Shown here piece by piece: positions 24,143-40,072 of a stretch of DNA of 64,000 nucleotides (position 1 is the first letter of the stretch; each line of letters begins with the position of its first letter). Origin of the DNA: Ananas comosus (lineage: Eukaryota > Streptophyta > Magnoliopsida > Poales > Bromeliaceae); NCBI RefSeq assembly GCF_001540865.1, contig NW_017893396.1, positions 24,257 to 88,256 of the forward strand, given 5' to 3'. The translations under genes and the position numbers were made by a program. The notes under the pieces were generated by a model that saw only the letters and a program-made list of their open reading frames with translations, was not told where the DNA came from and made no database searches.

Positions 24143-27100
24143 ATGCGGGCCTGTTCGTAAAACGCTAGCCCAACGCCTCTCCCAGCAAATCGCGAGGATC
24201 TGCTCCCCTGTCTGCAGATCCGATTGCGCCTACGCGGCGGAGGACCGACCGCCCGACACCCTCCTCCCCGGCGGCCGACGAGCCCGGGATCGTCCTCGCA
24301 TTTTCCTTCAGAAGCGCCGCCCTCTTCGAGCCCCGCGCTCCCCCCCGACCGCGCCCCTTCCTCCCCTCCGGCGATCGCCTCGCCGAGCGCATCCCGCGTG
24401 CCGTCAGCCCGGCGCCGGATCCGCCTCGACGGCCTCTGCCCGCTTGCCGCCGTGCAATCACGCGCCGCGCGGCGGAGGAGAGAAGGGGGTCACGGGTGGG
24501 AGAGGCGGAAGGTGCTCAGGGGGCGCAGATGGAGGCGGCGAGGGCGAGGCTGAGGGCCGATCCCGGGAGCGTCGTCCCCTACGCCGAGTTCCTCCGCGTC
24601 TGCTGCGACGCCTCTAGCTCCGAGCTAGGCTGGGGATCGCGCGGTCCTCGACGAGTCGGGATCCGTGATCGTGCTCGGCGACTCTCGGCTCTCCTCAGAC
24701 TCCGAACTGGTACCATCATCATCATACATCATCTCCCTCCTCCTCCTCCTCTCCTCCCCCCCTCTCGTTTCCTTTTCTCCTACTACTCTGGTGATTTTGG
24801 ATTCGATTCGATTCCCATTAGGGTTTCACACTTCTTGTTTTTGTTGTTGTTTTGATCTTGGAAAAATGGGCGAGATCTGATACATTTCTCTTCGGACCTG
24901 TTTGTTTTGCATGTTCTCACACAGGGAAATAGAGGAAGGTGTCTAAAACAGTTTTAAGGAAACACACACGTGATTGAATTGGTAGCATTCGCAGCAGAAC
25001 CCCCTAGTGAAAGATTGGAGTTTCCTCTTCCATTTTTTTTCCCCTTAACTCGTTTTTTTTTTAAAAAAATGCTAAAAAAAGTTCTCAATATGTTATAATT
25101 TTCACTTAATTATATTATCTTATTATTTTTTTTAGTTACATATATATTATATTTTTCTTCATTTACATAAATATTGTATTAAAAAAATTTTGAGTTTCAA
25201 AATTGGGAGGAAATAGCCCCCAATTTTAAGGCCTCCACAATTAATTTGCTTAAAAAAATTTTACAGCGAAAAAAAGGAATACTATCAAGTTTTTCTTTTT
25301 CGTTATCGGGTAAAAACTTTAAATAAAAGCATTGCACGTAATCGACCTTCAACTTTTATATTTTTTTGATATGCAAAATTTTATTAAAAAAAAATACTAA
25401 ACAAATATGATACAGAACTTGGCCTAACTTTTCAGATTTCAGGAATATTTTGCTGTTTCTAATAATTTGTTTTGTCATAGAAAACAAGAGAATTTGGTTA
25501 AACTGGTTTCTCAAATAAGCATTATTAGCTCGGTGTTAAAAGGAAAAAAAGAAAACGTAGAAGAAACAAAGTGAGTGATTTAGATGCAAAGGTGAAAATT
25601 CCACGTTAAAAATAGATTTCCTTTTCTTCTTTTTTTTTGTGGAAGGTGATGAAAAATTGATTTTTTTTTCCTGTTTTTCCTAATAAAAATATCAACCACT
25701 AACTAATTTCCTTTTATTTTCCTTCAACCCAGATGAGAAGAGAGAAAAATATTCTCTTTCCTCTTCTTCATTTAATATTCAATTATTATGGTTTGAGAAG
25801 GGAAAAAAAGAGAGTACGTATTTCTTTTTCGCTTCCTCATATAATTTTATTTTTTAATATAGCCTATTATATTTTAATGAGGTAGTAATGTAAGCGTGAT
25901 CTTAGCACGGAAGAAAAAATAGAGTTTTTTTTTTTTTTTTTTTTTTTCAAATGTATCTTGCTAATTATGGGAGCCTTTGATTGGTAACCCCTGCGAAGAA
26001 AATAATACTTTTCTTCTTGAAATGGTTTATCAAGATAACTAAAATGTGCATGTATAGATATTACTTTTCTTTCCTTTAACATTTTCGTACACGTGCATGA
26101 TGAAATTCGGCGTGTAACACGTGGTACGCCGCTGAGAACGGTAATGGGCATAATAATGTTTTTGTTTTTAATTTCCCATTCTATTTGGGTCACACAAAAC
26201 AAGCTCAATTTGACGTGCAATCCTCAAGTTTGTTGTTTTCATCAAATCATTAATTTATGCCAGCTTTCTTTGAGGTAGCGTGCACTTAATTAGAAGCGTC
26301 TTATCTAATAACTAATTATTGCACAATTATTTGCCCCAAAAAGAGCATTCGCTAAGCTCTCCCGAAATTGGGGAAGTTGTTTCTAGTGCGTTCTCCTGAA
26401 AACACTCAGATCGTCTAGAAAACGAATGCATGTTTAAAAACTTGAACTGCACGTCACTTTGCACTTTGCTGTTGATTTGTGTTTTTTTTTATTTTTTATT
26501 TTTTATTTTTAGTTGTAGAGGCGTTCAAGGGTAAAACACCAGTAACGGATGCTTACCCAGTTTGGGCTCTTAATTTTTATGCCCTTAATTCCAACATGTT
26601 ACGTGCCATGCCATTTTTCCGCAAATTGTGACACCTCTTTTAAAAAATAAAAAAGTAATGCTTATTTCGGCATATACATATATATTGCTTGTAATAGAAC
26701 AAGCACCGTATAGTAAAAAGTTCCCCCCTTCAGGTGATCAAAGCAATTGAGAACGTCGTACCCCTACCGACGCCCAACCGGAACTACCGGAACGACCCGC
26801 GGCGGGAGGAGCTCAGGGCGATGGAGGCGACGAAGGCGGAGATAGACCGGATCGCGGCCGCCCAGGTGCGGAGAGAGCTGTGGGCCGGGCTCGGTTTCCT
26901 CGTCGTGCAAACGGCGGGGTTCATGAGGCTCACGTTCTGGGAGCTTTCCTGGGACGTGATGGAGCCGATCTGCTTCTACGTGACCTCGGTCTACTTCATG
27001 GCCGGATACGCCTTCTTCCTGCGTACGTCGAGGGACCCCTCCTTCGAGGGCTTCTTCGAGAGCCGCTTCTCCGCGAAGCAGAAGCGCCCGATGCGGGCGC

Positions 27101-27243
27101 GCAGTTTCGACCTCGACCGCTTCAACGAGCTCAGGAGAGCTTGCCCCTTGCCCCCTGCTCTGCCGCCCGATCATTCGCAACCGATTCATTCTTCTTCTTC
27201 TTCTTCTTCTTCCTCTTCCTACTCCTGCCATTGTTGCCATTAG
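24143..27243 (+). CDS. MCU: Mitochondrial calcium uniporter (MCU), exon 1 frame-broken
   Basis: The pore subunit of the inner-membrane Ca2+ uniporter. Exon 2 (26734-27243) is intact: [12 protein letters not shown], a coiled coil ([20 protein letters not shown]), TM1 ([20 protein letters not shown]), the selectivity motif WDVMEPI, TM2 ([17 protein letters not shown]), and FNELRRAC, then an unusual Ser-run, Cys/His-rich tail. Exon 1 ends at 24709 before GTACCA and is about 70% GC. Its expected segments lie in changing frames: [71 protein letters not shown]. At least five small indels are needed, and the ATG at 24143 hits a stop after five codons. Either a recent pseudogene or assembly error; the conserved residues favour error. 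Confidence 0.8.
24710..26733 (+). other. MCU intron 1
   Basis: A 2,024-bp GT-AG intron (GTACCA...CCCCTTCAG), AT-rich with several A/T runs. It interrupts the codon series at [11 protein letters not shown]. No embedded gene seen. Confidence 0.65.
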
Positions 27244-28812
27244 CCTCTGTTTTTTCTATCGTCGGCTATTTACCGCATAATCTGCGGTTACTGGTTACTC
27301 AACAGCTATATTTAAAGAGAACTCAAATGAATCGCGCCATACAATAAAAAACAGAGGAGACAAAAATTGAGAGGTATCAACATACGCAAGATGTGAACAT
27401 TGAACAGCATGATTGTGGCGGGAACTTTGTGGTTTAATCTAACAACACACACAAAAGAAGTGATGCGGAAATGCCAAATGAAATTAATCAAATCTAAATG
27501 CTCCTAACATCTTTATCCAACTATAATCGCTAATTGGCCGATTTGGATGCGAATTGTACCGAACAAGATGGCCTCACCAAATCATGGTTTAGTTTAAACA
27601 TGATGTTAATAAGGTTCGCAATGTGAGACTCTACAATCTGGTGGGGATGGTTCTTAATATGAGACTGTCTCATTTGCCGTCCTATTTATGTGATGGACGG
27701 TAGATGGAATGGTTTTATATTGAAACCACGGTAGATGGAATGGTTTCATATTGAAACCGTTCCCACTTTTCTTTTTTTTTCTTTTTCGAGTGGCCCCCAT
27801 CAGGATCAACTCAATGAGTTATGACCAATTAAGCATGCCCTGAGTACAAATTTTAAAAGTGATAAATTGTTAAGATCTTCATGGCAAGTTAATATAGCCA
27901 TAAAAGCGGAAAACCAAAGTTTAATTGTTAAAAATCCTTGGTTTAATTCTAACCTTTTTTTTTTATTCACTAACCATATTCAAACATAGAATTTTCTATT
28001 CTGATATCATGTGAAATTATGTAAAATTATCATTTTTTAACTATAAACTTAAATTATTAAAAAAATAATATTTTTAATATTTATATTCAACAATTTCTAC
28101 TTTTCACCCCATCTTTTAAACAACAAGATAACTTTTCTCTTTTTTATTTTTTCTCTTTTGCTCACCCATATTCTTCTGCCTAATCTATAATATATACAAA
28201 AAGAAAAAAGAGTACCCATACTGTTTTGGACATTAGCATAACTGCAAATGGTTAACCAAATAAAGAGTTAAAAAGAAATTGCAAGTACTTTATCCTATTT
28301 CAATTAACACTCAAATCCAAATAAATACCTCTTAATTTCTACAAATATTATCAGGAGCACATAACATCGTGCAGCTGTTTTCGTGTTCATTGACATTGAT
28401 ATAATTGATAGAAATTATATATTTTTATTTTTTCCTTTTCCTTAAAGGAAAAGGAATGGAAATATAGAGACCAATACCTTATTTTGGAACAAAAATACAT
28501 TTGTAGGGAGATGCTCCTGTACTTTATTTTTTTTAATACATTTATATGTATAAATATCTTATTTAGCATATTTATTTATATTTATTTATACCAGGTGAAT
28601 AGTTCTCTAATGTTTCCACTCAATAGTCTTGGTCTAAGCTATCTAATCACTCTTTTTAGCTCAATTTTTGTCACCACATAAGCTCATGTAGATCAAATTT
28701 AGTCAGTAAAAAAAAAACCAATTTGCTAATAACAAAATCAGATTTGCTAATAACATCATTCTATTATAAATAAAAAGTCATATCAATAGAGAAAACCAGT
28801 TTTATCGAATGC
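27244..28812. other. Intergenic sequence after MCU
   Basis: The first 100 bp are probable 3'UTR. A 31-bp unit starting ACGGTAGATGGAATGG is repeated in tandem at 27697-27758. Further on it is AT-rich with no gene. Confidence 0.4.
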
Positions 28813-28826
28813 AAGCATATTCAATT

Positions 28827-28986
28827 AGACCGGCTGTTCCTATCGCAAGTAGCAAAGGGTTTGGTGGTTGGTATCCGAGATTACAAGTTCGAATCCTAGT
28901 TTATTTATATTTCTAACTAAGTTTATTTCTAAAAGAAATAAACGAAGCGGGTAGCATGCTACCTTTCTCTCAAAAAAAAAGAAAAG
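28827..28986 (+). mobile_element. tRNA-derived SINE with 14-bp target duplication
   Basis: A 160-bp copy: 5' end AGACCGGCTGTTCC, box A-like TAGCAAAGGGTTTGG, box B AAGTTCGAATCC, an AACTAAGTTTATTT body, the tail GAAGCGGGTAGCATGCTACC and an A run. AAGCATATTCAATT at 28813-28826 and at 28987-29000 is the target duplication. Box B is nearly canonical, so this is one of the younger copies. Confidence 0.9.
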
Positions 28987-29488
28987 AAGCATATTCAATT
29001 TGTAAATAATGACTCAATTTACTGATTGTGCTTGTGGAGAGATTATTTACGTGCAGTGAAAACATACGATAAGAAAATAAGTTACTTGTTTCTGTACATA
29101 ATTTTAAATTGTGCATATATTTTTTGTTATTCCACTGGAAAATGAAAATAAAAAAAGGCCTTACATACTCTCCTACTGAGATTAGATGGGCCTTAATACT
29201 AAATGAGCCCTCAAATTAATGCACTTTAAAGGCTTTCACAGGACAAAATATAAAAAAAAAAAAGAAGAAAGTTTTGTTTTTTAAAAAATAAAAAACATTA
29301 ATGGGCCAAGGCCCAAGGGCTTGTGGTTTGGTCCAATGAACATTCGGGAACATCCGCGACCGACTCAAACCACAATCATTCGACGGTTCTGATCTTTCCA
29401 CATAATCAGAACCGGCGAACGGACGGTGAACATTACTCCAACGAAGGGCGAAATCTTATTGGCTAGAAGCTACGAAAGGCGAGTTCTC
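28987..29488. other. Intergenic to BiP upstream region
   Basis: AT-rich until about 29330, then balanced base composition leading into the BiP promoter. No gene seen. Confidence 0.4.
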
Positions 29489-29499
29489 ATTGGTCCACG
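29489..29499 (+). promoter_or_regulatory. ERSE-II element in the BiP promoter
   Basis: ATTGGTCCACG matches the ER stress response element II consensus ATTGGNCCACG exactly. In plants it is bound by bZIP28/NF-Y complexes and drives BiP in the unfolded protein response. It lies about 100 bp upstream of the TATA box. Confidence 0.9.
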
Positions 29500-29589
29500 T
29501 AATACGCAGTGACATGTCCCTCTCCCCCGGAGTGGTCGAATTGCACCCGTTTACGTGTTCGCGGCATCGCTCGGGCCCAAACCCCCTCC

Positions 29590-29597
29590 TATAAATA
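29590..29597 (+). promoter_or_regulatory. TATA box of BiP
   Basis: TATAAATA, 121 bp before the start codon, with a GA-rich leader following. A transcription start near 29620-29630 is expected. Confidence 0.75.
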
Positions 29598-29717
29598 CCC
29601 ACTCGAGGGTGTTTTTTCGTAGTGTTAAGAAATATAATTCAAATCGAAGCATCTCGAAGCTAAAGAGGGAGAGGGAGAGGGAGAGAGAGAGAGAGATTTG
29701 GGGAGAGGAGAGCTCAA

Positions 29718-33686
<3,969 letters not shown>

Positions 33687-34583
33687 AGCGTCTTCTCTTT
33701 CGTTCTTTGTGGATAAAATATTCGTTTGAGATTGCGAACGGTTCATTGATGTAAATTTTTGTGGTAGGTTGGGGAGGGTCGCTAGAGTAAGGGGAGCATG
33801 AATGGGTGCATAGGGGGGTGAAATGCGGATGTTTTTATTTCGGTTTTGTCTTTGTTTTTCTCTCTCCTTTTTACATGGACTAGCTAATCACATATTATAG
33901 ATCTCTTTAATTACAGCGCAGCATTCTTCTATTAAAACTCCTTGTTTTCTGATTCACAAGCCTTATTGTGGGGATACACTTTTCATTAATTTACGATATC
34001 TGATTTATCTTATAAGAAATTTGATCCATAAGATAGAATGGTAATAGGAAAAATATCTAATCAGCTTCCATGAAAAAAAAAAAGGTTTTTAATCTTAATT
34101 TATATATATATATATGAGAGATGTGACCATACCTTCTCGAATCATTACAGCACAAGAGTAGAGGCTATTTTACACGCGTGTATCCAAATTGCTGTACTAA
34201 CTAGGTAACCTTAATCATGATAAAAATTATTTATTAAGGCTTGAAACAATGCTACATCGGTATGAGGTATCACGGCTACATTGGATCTAACCGTGTGTAG
34301 TAGCCTACATAAGTAGTGTCCAAATTCAGTGTACTTGATCTGTAACTAAGTTCTTTGACAGTTATGGTCGCCAGTGACGTGGCGAACTAGGTCCACCGAA
34401 CAAACAACTTACCGTTAGAATATTCCTGATGCGCACACCTGTATCTTAACAACACGATTTTCCTAAATTACCTTTATACCCTCCCTTCCACGCACAAAAA
34501 CGTAAACTAACTCCTCTCCCTATAACCCTAGTCTTCCGCCTTGACCCATCCCTCTCTTCATCTCCCTGATTCGTATTTCTCTC

Positions 34584-34632
<49 letters not shown>

Positions 34633-34831
34633 AACTCCAGGCCTTCCCTCTCTAGAGCTCTCATGAGATGATTCCCCACCTCTCCTCCCTCTCCTCCTCA
34701 CCGCCTCTCCCACTCCACTCCACACAAAACTCCTTTTCCCCACCAAAACCCTACCTATCCGCCTCCCTCCGCTCCCGAACCTAACCACCCCCTCGCCGCC
34801 TCCGCCCTCCGCGCCGCCGCCGCCGCCGACG
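33687..34831. other. BiP 3' flank and TPR-gene upstream region
   Basis: 3'UTR sequence, then AT-rich DNA with a (TA)n run near 34104-34115. From 34440 it becomes pyrimidine-rich and holds a (CT)n microsatellite (34585-34634) that is probably leader or promoter of the next gene. Confidence 0.45.
34585..34634. repeat. (CT)n microsatellite upstream of TPR gene
   Basis: About 23 CT units with one TTT interruption, roughly 200 bp before the likely start codon. Pyrimidine-rich runs of this kind are common in plant core promoters and leaders. Confidence 0.9.
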
Positions 34832-35922
34832 ATGATGATCGGATCCCCCGAACCGCCATGGCCGAACCCCTTCCCCGCCGCCGAGCTCTTCGATTTCCAG
34901 CCAACGCCCCGCCGCACCGCCTCCCCTTCTCCTCCGCCTCTCCAGCGCGCAAGAAGCGCGCGCAGCCGCCGCCGCCGCGGCGCCGGGCGGCCTCGGCGCG
35001 GCGGCGAACGCCGTTCGGTCCCTCGCCTCGGCGATCGAGGAGCTCCACCGCTCCGTCGCCCGCCCGATCGCGACGACGGGCCTTCGAGAGACTCTTTCCG
35101 ATTCGCTCGTGTGCTCTTCTGCACGGTATTCTCTTCCTCCCGCGCTTCCTCGTCGCGATCCTCGATCTCATGGAGAGGTTCCTGGCCCTCTCCGTCGAGA
35201 CAGAGATCGCGAAGGCAATCGCGAATCCCGATCGGACGAAGATCGTTGGATCGGAGATCGGGAAGTACAAGTGCTGGTTCGACATCGGAATTCTCGACGA
35301 CGAGGACGACGATAAATTGAGATCTGACGAGGGATTACACCCTCCGATTACGCGCGGCGGAGCGGCTTACGAGCGCTGATCGTGGCCGACGGCACGAATT
35401 CGCTGATCCTTTCGAACTATGCGCAGCTGCTGTATCAGTACGAGAATGATCACGAGAGGTTAAAACCATTAACTCCGCATAGAATCATCACTGCTACATC
35501 TATCGATTCTATTGTTCATTGCACAGGTTTATAATCACATGAAATAAGGGTCTATTTTACGCAGTTTATTGGAGAATCACTACAATATTTTCATAATTAA
35601 ACTTATGAAACCCAAGAATTAAAGCATACATGCTAGTTAGACTTAACACCTATAATCTAACAATAACCCTTAGTACATTTCTAGAGCGAATTACTACTTT
35701 AGTCGGGCGGTGACCGCCGAGCCGGTGGACGGGGAGGCGATGTGTAGGTACGCGCTGTTCCTCTGGCGCGCGCTAGGAGACCTGGAGAAGGCAGAGGACA
35801 TGTTTGGGGCGGCGATGGATGCCGATCCCAGGAACAACCACCACCAGAGCAGCTACTCCTGGTTCCTGTGGAGCACCGGCGGAATCGAGACCTGTTTCCC
35901 CTTAGAAGATGATACCAACTAA
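34832..35922 (+). CDS. TPR-like superfamily protein, exon 1 frame-broken
   Basis: Exon 2 (35685-35922) is intact and encodes two TPR-like helical pairs: ANYYFSRAVTAEPVDGEAMC, YALFLWRALGDLEKAEDMF and SYSWFLWSTGGIETCFPLE. Exon 1 ends at 35458 (DHER|). It starts at ATG 34832 (MMIGSPEPPWPNPF). Coherent segments change frame three times: LFDFQPTPRRTASPSP in frame 2, AANAVRSLASAIEELHRSVA in frame 0 from about 34985, LVAILDLMERFLALSVETEI in frame 1 from about 35130, then VADGTNSLILSNYAQLLYQY back in frame 0 after a stop at 35376-35378. The family (At1g80130/At4g32340 type) has no firm biochemical role. Three indels in one GC-rich exon point to assembly error or a young pseudogene. Confidence 0.7.
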
Positions 35923-36060
35923 TTTGTGAGAGATCGTTTATGATCACTACCATTCTTTTTGCTCTCTCTAGATGGCAGGCTTGGCCTGATAGAGAATGCT
36001 GCAGACTTTGAGCACTGACCATTTTTTTGGCATGGCTAGGAAACTATATACATAGCATTG

Positions 36061-36094
<34 letters not shown>

Positions 36095-36819
36095 GTCCAA
36101 TTTCATTTGCCATGCCTTGGAAAACTGTTATTGATCCTATTGTTTTGGTGGCATATTGGGAAATAATAATATTGTGTAGCACGTTTTGATTATTTTTCTT
36201 ATACATTGATGGTAATTATTTGTGCAATAAGTTAATGAATCTTGAGGACTTTAATTTCAGCACTGATTTCTCAGCACTTTAGAAATCATGAGCTGAACTA
36301 TTATACTTTTGGAAGTACAAACTTTCAACTTTTGGATCCTTTGATCTACATTGTTATTATCACCAACTTGTAAACCCTTGAAATCTGAAAGCCCAAAATT
36401 TAAAAGCACATACTTCCACAAGGGCCTGAAAATTAGAAGTACGTACTTCCGAACGTGAAGCAAATCGATGAGAGAGAGATTTGCTGGGCTACTACTGATA
36501 GTAAATAATTCGATTTATTACTGATTTGTTTTCAATGATAGAGCTTGCAAATTCATGACCAGCATCATTAAATATGATCTAAGACTATTTAAACTATTTG
36601 GAAACCAATAGTTATAACTAGTGCAATCACCTTTATATGTTGTATTCACAAATGAATTCTCAACTCACATTAGTAAAAAGAAAAAAAACATCTGCATGAC
36701 AATTTTAACACATTTTGTAGGCAAAAGATGTTCGTAGACTTGCATTTTAAAATGAATTCTTAATCCGAACTTACAACTTTGCAACCTCTTTATCGCAACA
36801 TAAACTAACGATAGATATA
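35923..36819. other. Convergent 3' flanks
   Basis: Between the TPR gene and the thylakoid-protein gene. Contains an (ATT)n run at 36064-36094 and otherwise AT-rich sequence; no gene seen. Confidence 0.45.
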
Positions 36820-38898
36820 TTACCGGCAACCTAACTCTGCTCTTCCTTCTGCGCTAATCGTGGTATTAGTACAAAGCTTCTGGAGGTCAATGTAGCCTAT
36901 AATGGTATCTTCGAACACAGCATCTTTCAAATTTGCATCATTAAAGGTAGATCCTGACAACACGGTGTTCTTAAAAATCGCTCCCTGAAGATCGGCTTTT
37001 CCAAAATTTACCCGGTCTAGAACTGCATTCGTAAAATCGACACCTGAAACAGTCAAATTACATCATCAGCATTTGGCGGGACTTTTGACAGCACACATGC
37101 AAGCATGCTAGTACAAACATGCAATCATTTAGACACATAAACATATAAAAACATTCTTATGTACAAAAATACTTAAATACAAACATACACATATATATGT
37201 AGGTATGTACAAAAATATATAAATAAAAGCACACACACTTTAGATCTTTTAATGTACAGATATTCTTATGTGTAGACATAAGCGCATGCTGGTACAAACA
37301 TGCAAGCATTTAGACACACATATACATATAAAAATATTCTTATGTACAAAATTACATAAATACAAACATACATACACACGCACACATATATGTGCGTGCA
37401 TGCATATATGTTCGTATGTACAAAAACATATAAATACAAACACACACATTTATGCTTGTATGTAAAAAAACATATAAATACAAACACACACATTTATGCT
37501 TGTATGTAAAAAAACATATAAATACAAACACACACAGACACACACACATACGTTTGTACGTGCAAAAACATATAAATACAAACACACACAGACACACACA
37601 CATGCATATATGTTTGCATGGACTTAGATATTGACAGCAAAGAAGAATAAAGCATCTTCAGTTCAGCATTTACCTTTGAAGCTCGCTCCGACAGCATAGG
37701 CTTTGGACATCACAACTTCCGACATATCAGTACCGTCGAACTTTGCATCCGACATTAGCGCAGCAGCAAGAGACTTGCCCTTCAGATTTGATTTTTCATT
37801 CGTGTAATCGCAGAACCGGAGATCAATTGGCTTGTCATATACTCCGTTTGCTTGACCAATTGTGTTCCCGACAAACGCACGCTCACACCGGTTTGGCTCT
37901 GTCGAAAGCGGAGGCAATCTCTAGCAACCAAACCAGGAAGAACTAAGAGTAAGGTAGCAACTATGCATCGCAACAAAATAATTTTTCTTGATATAGTATC
38001 TATCATATTTTTATCAACCAAAAGGTAAATTTAGGCATAACCATCGTTGTATAATTCTGCTACGCTAATGCTTTACTAACAGCTGTTTATTTGTGAGAAA
38101 CAGACGTAGAAACAGACGTCTTCGCTCCTGGTTCTTCGACGGCATTCCATATATTATTTTGAAAAGTACATGCCTACATTAAATTATCTTAGAAACACAA
38201 GTGAGATCTTAATTTTAATCAAATCGCTTCTGCGACCTCATACGCCAACAAAAAGAAAGAAGGACGCGAATAGATCATCATTGTCACAATAATAAGCTAA
38301 AATTGAAATATTGTATGTTGCGATGGTGATGTCGATGCACATTATACTAAGAAAGGTCTCTAACCTGGCTTGCTGCAGCAGCAGGGGAGGCAGCAGTGAT
38401 TGCCCACGCAGCGAGCAATCCGCAAGCGAAACTTCTCATTCCTTTAGAAGAAGACGCCGCTGCCGCCGCCGCCGATTCTTCCAAGCCACTACTCCTCTCC
38501 TCAATTGCTGAACAGGGTTGGAAAAAGAAAGAAATTTGCTTCGATGACTCAACCCACTATCATAAATTTTACATGTTAGATACTATGATAGTAATACTAT
38601 GATAGTAATAATAAGATAACTTAAAATTAGCTCTGATATCACGATGACTCACCCACTATCATAAATTTTACATGTTATGTTACATAGCATGATACTATGA
38701 TAAATAATAAGATAATTTAGAATTAGCTCTGGTATAAATGTTATCTGAAAAATTGATCTAAGAGGAAAATTGCCTAAAAAAACTCGTACAGGCGCATTGG
38801 ATTCGATTGCGGGGCCTAGATAGGGGAATGCGTGGAGCGGAGGAGGAGAGCGAAGGGCGAAGTGAGGAGCCGGCGCCGGGAACGCAGAAACTGGCCAT
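36820..38898 (-). CDS. TL17: Thylakoid lumenal 17.4 kDa pentapeptide-repeat protein
   Basis: Four exons: 38898-38790, 38507-38365, 37920-37674, 37043-36820, all in frame, 240 aa. The N-terminus (MASFCVPGAGSSLRPSLSSS) is a Ser-rich stromal transit peptide. A hydrophobic, Ala-rich lumenal targeting segment follows (FACGLLAAWAITAASPAAAA, cleavage near AAS). The mature part starts RLPPLSTEPNRCERAFVGNT and contains pentapeptide repeats of the A(D/N)LxX type (DLQGAIFKNTVLSG, ANLKDAVFEDT) that fold as a beta-helix, ending in ELGCR. It matches Arabidopsis At5g53490; the lumenal function is unknown. The third intron (37044-37673) carries a CA-rich minisatellite. Confidence 0.93.
37100..37620. repeat. 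CA-rich minisatellite in TL17 intron 3
   Basis: Imperfect tandem units built on ACATATAAATACAAACACAC followed by ATTTATGC/TTGTATGT blocks, with period about 55-60 bp in the best part (37420-37620). Runs of CACACA and ACATAT alternate throughout. Every frame is open over part of it because of the composition; it is not coding. Confidence 0.8.
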
Positions 38899-39305
38899 TT
38901 TCAGCTGATTCGTCGCCGACTTCTTATTAGTATATGTTTCCTCTTCTCCTTCCTCTTCTTCGTATTCCGCTCTCCATTTGCCCATCGCTGTGTCCCGTAC
39001 ATATCATATCTTATCTCTCTCCATCTCATCCGCTTCTCTCTCGCTCTTTCCCACGTGGCTTGGCCACTACGTGGTCGAATGGGACCTCGAAGTCGAACTC
39101 GAGCTCGAGTCGGGCTCGACTCGAAATTCAATGGGCCGAATATTATATTAATGGACCGAGTAAAGTCCAGCCCATTTAGATTATTGGAGTCCGTTAATAT
39201 CGGGCTCGGATTTGGCCTAGGACCAATAAAAGCCCAAAGATGTAGCCCATTCTAACTATAAATACCCTTCTCCGCCCCTCTTTCTCTTTCGCCGCCCCCT
39301 TCCCC

Positions 39306-39336
<31 letters not shown>

Positions 39337-39362
39337 CTACTCGCCTCCTCCGTGCGAGGGCG
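38899..39362. promoter_or_regulatory. Bidirectional promoter with G-box and site II motifs
   Basis: Lies between the TL17 start (minus) and an orphan coding exon (plus). A perfect CACGTG is at 39052-39057. Several GGCCCA/AGCCCA-type motifs occur at 39130-39250 and a TATAAATA is at 39258-39265, oriented for the plus-strand exon. A (CT)n tract at 39310-39336 follows. The G-box fits light control of the plastid protein. Confidence 0.6.
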
Positions 39363-39530
39363 ATGGAGAACGGGGAGGGAGGTGGGGGCGGCCATGGCGA
39401 GGTAATCGCCATCGCCGAGGACGACGACGAGGAGGAGGGCAAGGATCGGCCCCTCATGCTCACTATGATGATCCCACCTCCTCCTCATCGCTCTGATCGA
39501 TCGATTTACCTCACTCGTCGTCCCGATCAG
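39363..39530 (+). CDS. Orphan first coding exon, product unrecognised
   Basis: ATG 39363 opens 56 codons that end exactly at a good donor (GATCAG|GTATAT) in phase 0. The peptide is Gly-rich, then has an acidic run (EDDDEEEG), then RPLMLTMMIPPPP and SIYLTRRPDQ. A TATA box about 100 bp upstream supports transcription. I found no convincing downstream exon before the convergent MBD gene, so the product and exon count are open; a short or noncoding transcript is possible. Confidence 0.35.
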
Positions 39531-40072
39531 GTATATCTCTTCTAATGTTGATCGTTTATTAGATCTACAGTTGCCGGGTTTTTTTTTTCGTTTTTTTTTG
39601 GATTTAATTTGGTTTTGTGTCGTTCGTGGTATTTGATCGATTTGAGATTTTGGAGGGGTTAATTAATTAGTAAGATGTGATTACAAGGGATCTTTAATTG
39701 GTACGCTCTGACTTAGGGTTTTGTTCGATCCTTGTTCCTCTTGATTTGTATCGGATCCATCGCGATTTTTGTTGTGTGGATCTTTTTTGTGGATTTTGGG
39801 TGTGCGGGGATAAAGGAATCATTTTCCATCTCTCTCTTTCTTTTTTTGGGGGGATCTATGATACAAACTGTTCTTTCGTTTGGTCTTGGAATGTCTAAAA
39901 TAATAAAACTCGTTTATTGATTCTAGACTTTTGTTTTATTTGTTATTTTAGTTGGGGAAACTGATATCCCTTTCTATTTTTTTGGGTTTTATATGGTCCC
40001 AAAGGTGGAATATGAATGAGTAGGAATGAAGCATACATATGATTTGAGGATATGAGAATTCAACTTGGTTGC
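39531..40072. other. Possible intron or intergenic sequence
   Basis: T-rich sequence, as in a first intron downstream of the orphan exon. No second exon that I can support. Confidence 0.4.

Noticed and set aside
24165..24461. Long GC-rich minus-strand frame opposite MCU exon 1
   Set aside because: Arg/Gly-rich composition only; GC-rich DNA leaves frames open by chance, and the plus strand shows MCU residues.
37249..37697. Overlapping Cys/Val/Tyr-rich open frames on the minus strand
   Set aside because: They are translations of the CA-rich minisatellite in the TL17 intron, in several frames at once.
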